In this document: in pieces, positions 24,009 to 33,606 of the stretch
How the letters are laid out: every line of letters begins with the position of its first letter
Position numbering within the stretch: position 1 is the stretch's first letter
From: Oscillospiraceae bacterium
GTDB taxonomy: Bacteria; Bacillota; Clostridia; Oscillospirales; Acutalibacteraceae
NCBI GenBank assembly: GCA_015065605.1
Contig: SVPZ01000001.1
Location: forward strand, 78,132 to 134,807
Reading direction: 5' to 3'
DNA length: 56,676 nucleotides
Program-made: the position numbers and the translations under genes
Notes under the pieces: generated by a model
Database searches by the model: none
The model's input: only the letters and a program-made list of their open reading frames with translations
Told to the model about the DNA's origin: nothing

Positions 24009-27000
24009 ATGAGAAATTTGTTAAAAAAGTTTTTATGTGTTACCTTGTGCGCTATGCTTTTGTGTATGGGACTGCCAATGTATGCATTAGCGGATACTGC
24101 TGATGATACCGTTAAAGTTCTTGCTATCGGTCACAGTTATGCAGTTAATGCTAATGAGTATATTAGTCGTATTGCAGACAGTATGGGCATAAAGGTTTCT
24201 GTTACCACTCTTTATGACGATGGCTGTCCCATTGACAGACATGTTAAGTGGTATAATACCGAGGCAAAGGAATATGAATTTTACGTTGACAGTGTTAACG
24301 TAAGTTATCCTAACAAAAACACTATGCAAGAAGTGTTTGAGCGTGATGATTACGACTACATAACCATTCAGCAGGGACCGGCATATTCTCCTATTTTTTC
24401 TACCTATTGGACCGAGGAAGAGCCTTGGCTTACCGAACTTTATGATATTATTAAACGTCACGAGCCTCAGGCTGAGCTTATGATTCATCAGACATGGTCC
24501 TTCTGTGAAGAGGTAGCCAAAAACGGAAATCAATATACAAGTATAACCTATCCCGATAGTAAGGATATGTATGAAAAAATCGTAGATGCTTACGAACAGG
24601 CCGCCGATATGCTGGGAATAGACAAAGAAACAGGAATAATCCCTGCTGGTAAAGCTGTTCAGCTTGCAAAGGATGAATATGGTTACGGTGATTTTTATAA
24701 TAAAGCTCCTTTAGATAGTTGTGCAAACGGAGCTCTTTATAACGATAATATAAGTCATTTGAATACAAGAGGACGATATTTAGCCGCTTGTGTGTGGGTT
24801 GAAAAGATTTTTGGTGCGGATTGCAGAAAAGCTACTTATTATCCTACTGACTTGCTTACCGCTGAAGATTGTGCAATTCTCCGTGATATTGCTCACGAAG
24901 CAGTAACAGGCGAAAAGGCTTATATTGAAGACGACTGGCGTGTTCTTCCCGATGGTGAAGGTGTTGAAATTGTTCACTATATGGGAACTGTCGATAACGA
25001 GGTAGGTACTCTCGTTGTTCCTGATACCATAAACGGTAAAAAGGTTACCCGTGTTGACGATACTGCATTTAAGTATATTGACGGACTTCAAAGCCTTATT
25101 CTGCCCGACGACGTTACAATTGTTTACGAAGAGGGCGCTCTTGATAATTACAATATAATTGAAAAGGTTTGGGATGGCACATCCGTTAAACCTACAAAGG
25201 GTGAAGGAACTGAAACATCTCCGTATTTGATTGAAAACGGTAGTCATCTCTATTGGGCAGTTACCAACAAAAATACGGGAGTTTACTTTAAGCTTACCCG
25301 AGATATTCTTATTAACAATATAATTGTTGATACTGAAAACGGAACTGTTAAAACTGCCGAAGACGTACACGAATGGTACACAGACGGAGCAAATGAATCG
25401 GTTGTCTTCGAGGGTATTATTGACGGTGATTTCCACGTTATAAGAGGTTTGTATATTGATGAGGACTTCGGTGCCGAAACACAGCAATGGAAGATAGGCG
25501 CAGGACTTATTGCGCGTGGCGGCAACGGAATGATGATTAAAAACCTTGGCATTGATAATTCCTTTATTAAAGCTGTAAACGGTTCAGCCTCTGCTTTTGT
25601 AGGTACAACGGGAAGCAGTAATTCTGTTGATTTAGGTTTTGAAAATTCGTTTATTGGTGAAGACGTTTACATTTACGGCACCAATGCAGGTGGCTTTATA
25701 GGTGCGGGTAACGGCTCGGGATATGTAAGCGGTGTAACTGATTGTTATTGCCTTGGTACCGTTGAAGCAAGCGGTAGCTTCTTTGGTGCCGTTACGGGTG
25801 GTGTATGGAGTTGCGCCAATTATCGAGTAACCAATTTCTATGCCACAAAGGTACGTCTTTACGGACAAAACGGTATGCCTTTTACCGACTGTTATGCTCC
25901 TGCCAAAAAAGCAGATTATGACAATATGACAGTTGTTGCTGAAAGCGATATGAAGGGCCAAACTGCTATGACGAAGTTAGCAGGTCTTAGCGATGCATTT
26001 ACCTTGCCTTCAAACGGTTATCCTGTTCTTAAAGCTTGGGTAGGCAAATCCGATGATGTTTGGTCAGGATTTGCAATAAACACCCTTACAGGTGATGGTA
26101 CTGAAAATTCACCATATCTTATTAGTGACGGTGAAGGTCTTGCTTATGCAATTCTTAGTGGCGGTAAAGGTAAGTATTATAAGCTTACAAACGATATTTA
26201 CCTTAACGATATTAACGGTGTTAATTGGGAGACTGCTGAAGCTATTGGCAATTATGCTCCTTCCGAATGGATTGACGGAGTAACCTTTACAGGATATTTT
26301 GACGGTGACAGTCATATAGTTTACGGTATTTATTATCACATCGGTAATGGTAGAGAACTGACAGAATCAGGTTATGCAGGTCTGTTCCCAAGTATTACCC
26401 GAAATACACATATTGTTAACGTGGGAGTCAGATATTCTTATATTGAAATATTTGGACGCTCTGCGGCTATCGTAGGATTTATTGTTCGTGATGATAAAAA
26501 CGAAAATATACTTATAGATTCTTGCTTCTCTGATGAAACAGTGTACGTTAATCATATCAGACTTTATGAAGCGACCGGTGTTTGTTCCGGTGGTATTCTT
26601 GGTGCCACCTTGTTTACACCTAACGTAACTATATCTAACTGTTACTCTTTGGCTAACCTGTTAGGACCTTATTCCAAAAACAAGATTGTAGGTTCTACCT
26701 GGATGATGCCCGAAAGTTTTGTTGCTAGTAACTGTTACGGCGACGGCAGTCTTTGGCTTTGTAGTTCAAGCGGCAATGCGCTTAAGACCGGTATTAACAG
26801 TTACAGCACGGTAGCTCCGGGTACGGCTGTTACAAACTGGACACAGCTTACAAAAGCTGAAATGCAAGGATTAAACGTATTCGATAATATGCCTTTGGGT
26901 GATGCCTTTATGGCAACAGCAGGTTATCCTGTGCTTAAAGTATTTGTTAATCTCGAATACGTTGTTGACGGCGAAACCGTTAAAGAGGTGACGGGTGAAG

Positions 27001-28718
27001 ATGCTGACGTACTTACAGCATTTATTCCCGAAGCTCCTGCAGGCAAATATTTTGCAGGTTGGTACACTGATGAAGAATGTACAAATGCATTTGTGACTAA
27101 TGAAATTCCTTTGGGCAAAACAAAAGTTTATGCTAAATTAAAAGATTTCAACACTTACGTTAAGGATGATTTTGATTCGTTCGTAGGCTCAGCTTCTTAT
27201 TATCAACTTTTTGATGACGGTACCACTGCTACGAAATTCGACCGTTATGGCTGGACCATTAAGGAAAATGAAAATGGTATCGACTATTACTACAGTAATC
27301 GTACCTGGGCTCAGGGCGGCAGTGTGCTTTTAATGAACGAAGACGGTTCATTATTTGTCGCAGATCCTACAAAGAAATACACAATAACTGTTAAATATAA
27401 GGTTGAAAGTCTTGCAAAAGAGGGTAGTTCCATTTATCTCAGCGCAGGCGCAGGTGTTGATCCTTCTATATACAAAGATATTACGGATACTAAGTTTAAA
27501 ATCAACGCAAGCGGTTCTTTGACTTTAACTGCTGTCAACGACGAGTGGCAAATCGCTACTTTCGAGTTGGATCTTTCAAAACTTGACAGTAAATATATTT
27601 CTGCTATGGGTATTCATATTATCTGTCTCGGAGGTGTAGGGGAAACTAACTCAAATACCATTCTTGTTGAAGGAAGCGCTTACAATAAGATTGCTATAGA
27701 TTACGTTGAAATTAACTGTGAAACTCCACCTGTTGAAGAAACTATTATCGGTGACGTTAACGGTGACGGAAACGTTGATACAACCGACCTTGCTTCTCTT
27801 AAACTTAATCTCGCAGGACTTTCCTCTGAGATTGGTAAGGGTGCTGATTTAAACGGCGACGGTAATGTTGATACAACCGATCTTGCTTCATTAAAACTTG
27901 CTCTTGCAGGATTGTTGGATTTATCGGGAACTACCGATACTAGACTTAACGTTTTAGGTCTTGGCAATTCCTTTACAGTTGACGGTATGCAGTATCTTTG
28001 GAATATTGCTGATTCGGCGGGAGAAAAAGACTTATTAGTTGCTAAAGCGCAAATAGGCGGTTCTTCTCTTGATACACATTGGACTAATATTCAAGGAAAT
28101 TCTGCTGCTTATGAATTTACTGTAAATGATGATGGTGATTGGAATAATCAGGCAAATAACAGCGCTGCTAAACTTTCAGATGTTCTTTCATTTGCTGATT
28201 GGGATGTTATAGTAATTCAGCAGGTTAGTCAGTCTTCTGGCAAAAATAATACTTACGGAAACTTGCAGAATATTATTAACTATATTAAGGAAAAATGTCC
28301 AAACGCTAAAATAATGTGGCAAATGACCTGGGCTTATCAAGCTGATTCTACACATTCTGGTTTTCCTGCGTACAATAATAATCAAATGACAATGTATAAT
28401 GCAATTGTAGATACCACTCAGGAAGTTATTGTACCTAACTCTGATATTGTCGGAATTATTCCAAGCGGTACCGCTATTCAAAATCTGCGTACTTCTTTAG
28501 GCGATAATTTAACAAGAGACGGATACCATTTATCTTTGGATTATGGCAGATATTGTGCCGCTATGACGTGGTATAAAGCTATTACAGGAAAGAATATAGA
28601 TTACGTGAATTGGCTTCCTGAAGATTATCAGAACGTTGGCGATAATCTAAGTGCGATAAAAACTGCGGTAAACGAAGCTGTTGCAAAACCATTTGAAGTG
28701 ACGGATATATCTAAATGA
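24009..28718 (+). CDS. Giant secreted protein: SGNH, beta-helix repeats, internal dockerin, second SGNH
   Basis: A 1569-residue exported protein. Signal peptide about 1-28; SGNH domain 1 about 36-320 with Ser43 in LAIGHSYAVNA (His replaces the Asn of the paralogues); leucine-rich unit about 325-380; two beta-helix/GLUG-like segments about 390-975, each opening with G-x-GTE-x-SPYLI; an InlB-type repeat about 980-1045 (AGKYFAGWYTDEECTNAF); a beta-sandwich, possibly carbohydrate-binding, about 1050-1237; type I dockerin 1248-1303 with both calcium loops (DVNGDGNVDTTD, DLNGDGNVDTTD); and SGNH domain 2 about 1313-1560 (Ser1321 in LGLGNSFTV, DGYHLSLDYGRY). AAGGAG at 23995-24000 selects ATG 24009 over ATG 24003. 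A dockerin between two catalytic domains is unusual. Confidence 0.83.
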   Translation: MRNLLKKFLCVTLCAMLLCMGLPMYALADTADDTVKVLAIGHSYAVNANEYISRIADSMGIKVSVTTLYDDGCPIDRHVKWYNTEAKEYEFYVDSVNVSYPNKNTMQEVFERDDYDYITIQQGPAYSPIFSTYWTEEEPWLTELYDIIKRHEPQAELMIHQTWSFCEEVAKNGNQYTSITYPDSKDMYEKIVDAYEQAADMLGIDKETGIIPAGKAVQLAKDEYGYGDFYNKAPLDSCANGALYNDNISHLNTRGRYLAACVWVEKIFGADCRKATYYPTDLLTAEDCAILRDIAHEAVTGEKAYIEDDWRVLPDGEGVEIVHYMGTVDNEVGTLVVPDTINGKKVTRVDDTAFKYIDGLQSLILPDDVTIVYEEGALDNYNIIEKVWDGTSVKPTKGEGTETSPYLIENGSHLYWAVTNKNTGVYFKLTRDILINNIIVDTENGTVKTAEDVHEWYTDGANESVVFEGIIDGDFHVIRGLYIDEDFGAETQQWKIGAGLIARGGNGMMIKNLGIDNSFIKAVNGSASAFVGTTGSSNSVDLGFENSFIGEDVYIYGTNAGGFIGAGNGSGYVSGVTDCYCLGTVEASGSFFGAVTGGVWSCANYRVTNFYATKVRLYGQNGMPFTDCYAPAKKADYDNMTVVAESDMKGQTAMTKLAGLSDAFTLPSNGYPVLKAWVGKSDDVWSGFAINTLTGDGTENSPYLISDGEGLAYAILSGGKGKYYKLTNDIYLNDINGVNWETAEAIGNYAPSEWIDGVTFTGYFDGDSHIVYGIYYHIGNGRELTESGYAGLFPSITRNTHIVNVGVRYSYIEIFGRSAAIVGFIVRDDKNENILIDSCFSDETVYVNHIRLYEATGVCSGGILGATLFTPNVTISNCYSLANLLGPYSKNKIVGSTWMMPESFVASNCYGDGSLWLCSSSGNALKTGINSYSTVAPGTAVTNWTQLTKAEMQGLNVFDNMPLGDAFMATAGYPVLKVFVNLEYVVDGETVKEVTGEDADVLTAFIPEAPAGKYFAGWYTDEECTNAFVTNEIPLGKTKVYAKLKDFNTYVKDDFDSFVGSASYYQLFDDGTTATKFDRYGWTIKENENGIDYYYSNRTWAQGGSVLLMNEDGSLFVADPTKKYTITVKYKVESLAKEGSSIYLSAGAGVDPSIYKDITDTKFKINASGSLTLTAVNDEWQIATFELDLSKLDSKYISAMGIHIICLGGVGETNSNTILVEGSAYNKIAIDYVEINCETPPVEETIIGDVNGDGNVDTTDLASLKLNLAGLSSEIGKGADLNGDGNVDTTDLASLKLALAGLLDLSGTTDTRLNVLGLGNSFTVDGMQYLWNIADSAGEKDLLVAKAQIGGSSLDTHWTNIQGNSAAYEFTVNDDGDWNNQANNSAAKLSDVLSFADWDVIVIQQVSQSSGKNNTYGNLQNIINYIKEKCPNAKIMWQMTWAYQADSTHSGFPAYNNNQMTMYNAIVDTTQEVIVPNSDIVGIIPSGTAIQNLRTSLGDNLTRDGYHLSLDYGRYCAAMTWYKAITGKNIDYVNWLPEDYQNVGDNLSAIKTAVNEAVAKPFEVTDISK

Positions 28719-30052
28719 TCAAGAAAATTATTAAACGAATTTTATGTTTGATTTTTGCTATTATTTTATGTTTTTCATCTTTTATAGTGCCTGTATCTGC
28801 CGATGAAGTACCTATTGAAGAAGATGATACGATTTACATTTTGGCAATAGGTAACAGTTACAGTAATAACGCTTCCTATTACGTTTCTTCAATAGCTTAC
28901 GGGCTTGGCAAAAAGGTTTCCGTTGTCAGTCTGTATGACGACGGTTGCACTCTTGAAAGACACGTAAAGTGGTATAAGCAAAACGCCCAAGAGTATGAAT
29001 TTTATATCGACGGAGTCAATTACAGTAAACCAAAAAAGAATACTATGAAAGAAGCCTTTGCTCTATACGATTATGATTACGTAACCATTCAGCAAGGCTC
29101 GGGACCTGCTACTACGTTTTCTACTTATGAGCCGTATTTAACCGAACTTAATGGTATAATCAAAAAGCATTTGCCCAATGCGAAAATTTTGATTCATCAA
29201 ACCTGGTCGTATAGTGAACACGATGCTCTCGGTAACGGACCTTACTGGAAGGTTGCTTATAAATCAAGTCTTGATATGTTTGGAAAAATCGAAAATGCAT
29301 ACGAGAAGGCGGCCCAAAAAATCGGACTTAATCCCGAAAAAGATATTATTCCCGTAGGTAAAGCTATTCAGCTGGCAAAAGACGAATATGGTTTCGGAGA
29401 TTTTTACATTGAGGGAAATTTAAGCACATATGATAAGTGTGCTGATGGCGCTCTCTATAACGATAACGTTAATCATTTGAATTTGCGTGGACGCTATATT
29501 GCAGGCTGTGTTTGGGTAGAAAAAATATTAGGACTTGATTGCCGTGAGACTACCTGCGCTGAAAGTGGTATGTTCAGCGAAGAAGAAACAATGGTTATGC
29601 GTCAAATAGCCCACGAGGTTGTTACAGGTGAGGTTCAGTGTGTAGTTGGTGATTGGCGCGTTGTTCCGTATGAGCGAGTGGATAATGATACCTTTGAAAA
29701 AGAAAAAGGCGTTAAGTTAGTTCACTTTATGGGTGAAGCGCCTGCAGATGGTACCGTAACTATCCCCGCTGATTTTGACGGTCAAAAGGTGCTTATGGTT
29801 GATGAAACTGCCTTTAAATACGTTGATGGTATTAAAAAGGTAATTATTCCCGCTAATATAGAGTTTGAAGAAAATGCATTTAAAGGCATAGAAAAAGAAG
29901 TTGTTGCCGTTAAAAATGAAAATGATAAACTTAGCAAAGAAAAGGGTAATGCCGACGGTTCGTTAACGTTAATTATTATTGCTGTTATTGCGGTAATAAT
30001 TGTTATAGGTGCAGTTATAGTAATTATTACTCTTAAAAATAAAAAGCGTTAA
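28715..30052 (+). CDS. Membrane-anchored DUF4886-type SGNH hydrolase
   Basis: A 445-residue close paralogue of the gene at 22669: signal peptide about 1-29 (ending PVSA), SGNH domain with Ser48 in LAIGNSYSNNA, VTIQQGSGPA and NDNVNHLNLRGRY, a leucine-rich unit, a charged spacer and a C-terminal membrane helix (LTLIIIAVIAVIIVIGAVIV) followed by KNKKR. It differs from its relative in lacking the NGKD repeat stalk. The ATG overlaps the stop of the giant SGNH gene as ATGA and no good ribosome binding site is seen, so it depends on translational coupling. A terminator follows 11 bases after the stop. Confidence 0.83.
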   Translation: MIKKIIKRILCLIFAIILCFSSFIVPVSADEVPIEEDDTIYILAIGNSYSNNASYYVSSIAYGLGKKVSVVSLYDDGCTLERHVKWYKQNAQEYEFYIDGVNYSKPKKNTMKEAFALYDYDYVTIQQGSGPATTFSTYEPYLTELNGIIKKHLPNAKILIHQTWSYSEHDALGNGPYWKVAYKSSLDMFGKIENAYEKAAQKIGLNPEKDIIPVGKAIQLAKDEYGFGDFYIEGNLSTYDKCADGALYNDNVNHLNLRGRYIAGCVWVEKILGLDCRETTCAESGMFSEEETMVMRQIAHEVVTGEVQCVVGDWRVVPYERVDNDTFEKEKGVKLVHFMGEAPADGTVTIPADFDGQKVLMVDETAFKYVDGIKKVIIPANIEFEENAFKGIEKEVVAVKNENDKLSKEKGNADGSLTLIIIAVIAVIIVIGAVIVIITLKNKKR

Positions 30053-30054
30053 AA

Positions 30055-30180
30055 CTATATATAAGGCTGAACCTTAATTGGTTCAGCCTTTGCTGTTTTT
30101 GTATTCGGTAGGGAGTAGTACTGAAAAGGAAATTCGGGCAGACCGTGCAGTTTTCTTTCGTTAAACTGTATATCTTTCAT
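30055..30180 (-). pseudogene. Internally deleted copy of the AraC regulator at 33589
   Basis: The first 22 or so codons, ribosome binding site and upstream region match the intact regulator at 33589-34431 almost base for base (MKDIQFNERK, HGLPEFPFQYY). After GTAG at about 30113 the sequence jumps to the last bases of that gene and its terminator, so about 750 bases are missing. The remaining frame gives 41 residues ending AEPIKVQPYI, out of frame with the original C-terminus. It cannot bind DNA. The upstream match continues to about 30291, into the region where the fuc operon's ribosome binding site sits at the intact copy. Confidence 0.85.
30063..30099. terminator. Terminator, duplicate of that at 33568
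   Basis: AAGGCTGAACC / GGTTCAGCCTT (30063-30090) with a 6-base loop and a T5 run at 30095-30099; the sequence is the same as at 33568-33606. Confidence 0.8.
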
Positions 30181-30215
30181 AAAAAACTCCATAAAAGTGA
30201 CTATTGTACAAATTA

Positions 30216-30236
30216 TTATACATAAATGCACTTGTA
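30216..30236. promoter_or_regulatory. AraC-type operator, duplicated copy
   Basis: TTATACATAAATGCACTTG starts a 21-base stretch identical to 34467-34487 and close to 21501-21520. It lies upstream of the deleted regulator and of the dockerin-bearing SGNH gene. Confidence 0.55.
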
Positions 30237-30330
30237 TTTTAACATAAAAGGGAATATAATTCAATTATAAAATATTTTTTTGAATTCAGGCGGTGTTTTT
30301 CATAAATACACCATTAAAATACAAAAAATA

Positions 30331-30358
30331 TTTACAAATTTATAGATTTTGATATAAT
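30331..30358 (+). promoter_or_regulatory. Promoter of the dockerin SGNH gene
   Basis: TTTACA (30331-30336), 16 bases, TATAAT (30353-30358), 31 bases before the start codon at 30390. Confidence 0.65.
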
Positions 30359-30389
30359 AAAGGTAATTAAATGAGAGAGTGTGGTAAAT

Positions 30390-33300
30390 ATGTTAAAGAT
30401 TTTAAAAAAGGTTGTGTGTTTTGTTATGGCTACTTTTGTTCTCGGTGCAACTCTACCGACTTTTGCCGTAGAGCCTGAGTTGAAACCCATAAAAATACTT
30501 GCAATAGGCAACAGTTATAGTAATAACGCTACCTTTTACGTTTCAAAAATTGCCGAAAGTATGGGTAAAAGTGTTTCTGTGACCAGCCTTTATGATGACG
30601 GTTGTCCGATTGAACGACACGTGAAATGGTATAATGAAAATGCAAAAGAATACGAATTTTACGTTGATGGCGTTAATATTAGTTCTCCTTATAAGAACAC
30701 TATGAAAGAAGTGTTTGAACGTGATGATTACGATTATATAACTATTCAACAGTCTTCAACCGATGCTCCGAAATTTTCTACGTATTGGACAGAAGAAAAA
30801 CCTTATCTTACTCAGCTATATGAAATAATCAAAGAAAACGAGCCTCAAGCAGAAATTTTGATTCATCAGACTTGGAGTCATAATGAAATAACTGCTACTA
30901 AAGGTAACCAATACACAACTACCGTTTATGACAGCAGTTTGAAATTGTTTGAGTTGATTGAAAACGCTTACGAACAGGCTGCCGATAAACTTGAAATTGA
31001 TAAAGAATCCGGAATAATTCCTGTTGGCAGGGCAATACAACTTGCCAAAGACCAATACGGCTATTTTGATGGTTATAACGAAGGTTATTCTACGCTTTAT
31101 CCAATTTCTTCGAGTGTTGCAAATGCGGCAAAGCATTGTGAAAACGAGGCATTGTATGCCGATAACATAAGTCATCTTAATCATAGAGGCAGATATATTG
31201 CAGGATGCGTTTGGATTGAAAAGATATTCGGTCTTGATTGCCGTACTTCTTCCTTTTATCCGGAAGGTGTGTTAACCGAAGAAGAATGTGTTATTCTTCG
31301 TAATATTGCTCACGAAGCAGTGACGGGTGAAAAGGCTTACGTAGAAGGTGATTGGCGTGTTCTTCCCGACGGAGAAGGGGTAGAAATCGTTCATTATATG
31401 GGTCAAGTTAACGAATTAGGTACTGTTACCATTCCTTCAGTCATAAACGGCAAAAAGGTTACCCGTGTTGACGATACGGCGTTTAAATATGTTGAAGGTA
31501 TTAATAAACTTATTTTACCCGACGATGATAGTATAGTTTATGAAGGTGGCTCAATAGATAGCGATATTGTACTTGAAAACGTTTGGGACGGTACTTCTTA
31601 TAAACCTACAAATGGCGAAGGTACTGAAAAATCTCCTTATTTAATCGAAAATGGCAGTCACTTATATTGGGCTGTTACTAATAGAAATACGGGTGTATAT
31701 TTTAAACTTACTAATGATATTATCCTTAATGATATAATAGTTGATACAAAAAATGGCATCGCCTATACTAATGAAACCGTTAATGAGTGGTATTCAGAGT
31801 GTGAAAATGAGACTCCGACTTTTGCAGGTATTATTGATGGTGATTATCATACAATATATGGTCTTTATATAAATAAAGATTATAATTATTCCGATAGCGC
31901 TTGGAAGTTAGGAGCAGGTTTAATTGCTTTTGGTGGAAATGGTGTTACCATTAAAAATCTTGCTATTGATAATTCCTATATAAAAGCGTTAAGCGTTAGT
32001 GCCTCTGCATTTATAGGAACTACAGGAAGCAGTAGTACAACTGACGTAAGTTTTGAAAATTGCTATATTGGTGAAGACGTATATATTTATGGCGGATGTG
32101 CAGGTGGCTTTATAGGCGCAGGTAACGGTACGGGTTACGTAACGGGTATAAGCAACTGCTATAGCTTAGCTACTATTGAAGCATCCACCAATTTCTACGG
32201 CGCTATAACAGGTCAGGTTTGGAGTTGTCTTAACGTTCCCGCAACTAACTTATATTCTCCTAACGTACAGCTTTACGGTCAGCATCCTATGGCATACGTT
32301 GACTGTTATGCTGTCAGCAAAAAAGAAAACTATAGTACGGAAATAATTATTAGCGCTGATGAAATGGTTGGCAAAAAAGCTATGACTAAAATGGTGGGTC
32401 TTAGCGATGCATATACGTTGCCGTCTGACAGTTATCCCGTTCTTAAAGTGTGGGCAAATAAGTCCGCTGACGTTTGGTCAGGTTTTGCCATAAACACTAT
32501 GGAGGGCGATGGTACCGAAAATTCACCATATCTTATTAGTGATGGCGAAGGTCTTGCTTATGCAATTCTTAACGGCGGTAAAGGTCTGCATTATAAGCTT
32601 ACCAAAGATATTTATCTTAATGAATTAAACGGAGTGGATTGGACTACCGGTATTCCGTCAGACAATTACGTTCCGTCTGAATGGCTTGAAAATACCACTT
32701 TCTCGGGATATTTTGACGGAGACGGTCATATTGTCAATGGTATATATTATCCTGTAGATAATGGTAAAAACTTTTCTGATTTAGGCAATGTGGCGCTTTT
32801 CCCAATAATTAAGTCTGATACACATATAATTAACGTGGGTGTCAAGAATTCTTATATCGAAATATTTGGTAGGTCTGCCGCGATTGTTGGATTTGTGGAG
32901 CAGAATTCGAACAGTAAAGACGTACTGATTGATTCGTGCTTTAGTGACGAAACTGTGACTATAGTACATTCAAGACTAAACGAAGCAACCGGTGTTTGTT
33001 CGGGTGGTATAATGGGCGGTACGTTATTTACTCCTGATATCAAAGTTTCAAACTGTTACTCAACCGCTGTCCTAAAAGGACCATATTCCTCCGGTAAAAT
33101 AATTGCTTCCATTTGGATGGCACCTGAAAGTGTAGTGGCAGAAAATTGTTTTGGTGATGGTAAAATGTGGGGTTGTACTTCAAGCGGCAATGCGCTTAAA
33201 ACGGCGTATAACAGCTATAGTACAGCAGAGCCTAATGCAACTTATACTAATTGGACACAGCTTTCCGCTGAACAAATGCAGGGAGAGAATGCATTAATTA

Positions 33301-33560
33301 ATATGCCACTTGGCGATAAGTTTATGGTAACAGACGGTTATCCCGTACTTAAAGTATTTAATAAAACCCCCGTTACTCCCGATGTTTTATTAGGTGACGT
33401 TAACGGTGACGGAAAGGTTGATACTACCGACCTTGCCGGCCTTAAGCTTAATCTGGCAGGACTTTCCTCTGAGATTGGTAAGGGTGCTGATTTAAACGGC
33501 GACGGTAATATTGATACAACCGACCTTGCCGCATTAAAACTTAAATTAGCAGGACTTTAA
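30390..33560 (+). CDS. Secreted SGNH hydrolase with beta-helix repeats and C-terminal dockerin
   Basis: A 1056-residue paralogue of the giant protein at 24009. Signal peptide about 1-27; SGNH domain about 33-318 with Ser42 in LAIGNSYSNNA, ITIQQSSTDA and ADNISHLNHRGRY; leucine-rich unit about 320-380; two beta-helix/GLUG-like segments about 394-990 (GEGTEKSPYLI, GDGTENSPYLISDGEGLAY); and a terminal type I dockerin from residue 1002 with calcium loops DVNGDGKVDTTD and DLNGDGNIDTTD. Compared with the 24009 protein it lacks the InlB repeat, the beta-sandwich and the second SGNH domain. The dockerin implies attachment to a cohesin-bearing scaffold, none of which is in this window. The frame opens at GTG 30381; ATG 30390 begins the signal peptide. 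Confidence 0.85.
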   Translation: MLKILKKVVCFVMATFVLGATLPTFAVEPELKPIKILAIGNSYSNNATFYVSKIAESMGKSVSVTSLYDDGCPIERHVKWYNENAKEYEFYVDGVNISSPYKNTMKEVFERDDYDYITIQQSSTDAPKFSTYWTEEKPYLTQLYEIIKENEPQAEILIHQTWSHNEITATKGNQYTTTVYDSSLKLFELIENAYEQAADKLEIDKESGIIPVGRAIQLAKDQYGYFDGYNEGYSTLYPISSSVANAAKHCENEALYADNISHLNHRGRYIAGCVWIEKIFGLDCRTSSFYPEGVLTEEECVILRNIAHEAVTGEKAYVEGDWRVLPDGEGVEIVHYMGQVNELGTVTIPSVINGKKVTRVDDTAFKYVEGINKLILPDDDSIVYEGGSIDSDIVLENVWDGTSYKPTNGEGTEKSPYLIENGSHLYWAVTNRNTGVYFKLTNDIILNDIIVDTKNGIAYTNETVNEWYSECENETPTFAGIIDGDYHTIYGLYINKDYNYSDSAWKLGAGLIAFGGNGVTIKNLAIDNSYIKALSVSASAFIGTTGSSSTTDVSFENCYIGEDVYIYGGCAGGFIGAGNGTGYVTGISNCYSLATIEASTNFYGAITGQVWSCLNVPATNLYSPNVQLYGQHPMAYVDCYAVSKKENYSTEIIISADEMVGKKAMTKMVGLSDAYTLPSDSYPVLKVWANKSADVWSGFAINTMEGDGTENSPYLISDGEGLAYAILNGGKGLHYKLTKDIYLNELNGVDWTTGIPSDNYVPSEWLENTTFSGYFDGDGHIVNGIYYPVDNGKNFSDLGNVALFPIIKSDTHIINVGVKNSYIEIFGRSAAIVGFVEQNSNSKDVLIDSCFSDETVTIVHSRLNEATGVCSGGIMGGTLFTPDIKVSNCYSTAVLKGPYSSGKIIASIWMAPESVVAENCFGDGKMWGCTSSGNALKTAYNSYSTAEPNATYTNWTQLSAEQMQGENALINMPLGDKFMVTDGYPVLKVFNKTPVTPDVLLGDVNGDGKVDTTDLAGLKLNLAGLSSEIGKGADLNGDGNIDTTDLAALKLKLAGL

Positions 33561-33567
33561 TAAAATT

Positions 33568-33606
33568 AAAGGCTGAACCTTAATTGGTTCAGCCTTTGCT
33601 GTTTTT
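33568..33606. terminator. Bidirectional terminator
   Basis: AAAGGCTGAACC / GGTTCAGCCTTT (33568-33597), then GCTGTTTTT; also closes the minus-strand AraC gene. Confidence 0.85.

Noticed and set aside
22390-25487. Minus-strand frames up to 246 codons antisense to the SGNH array
   Set aside because: They recur at the same places in each paralogue, as expected when related genes are read backwards, and have no ribosome sites.
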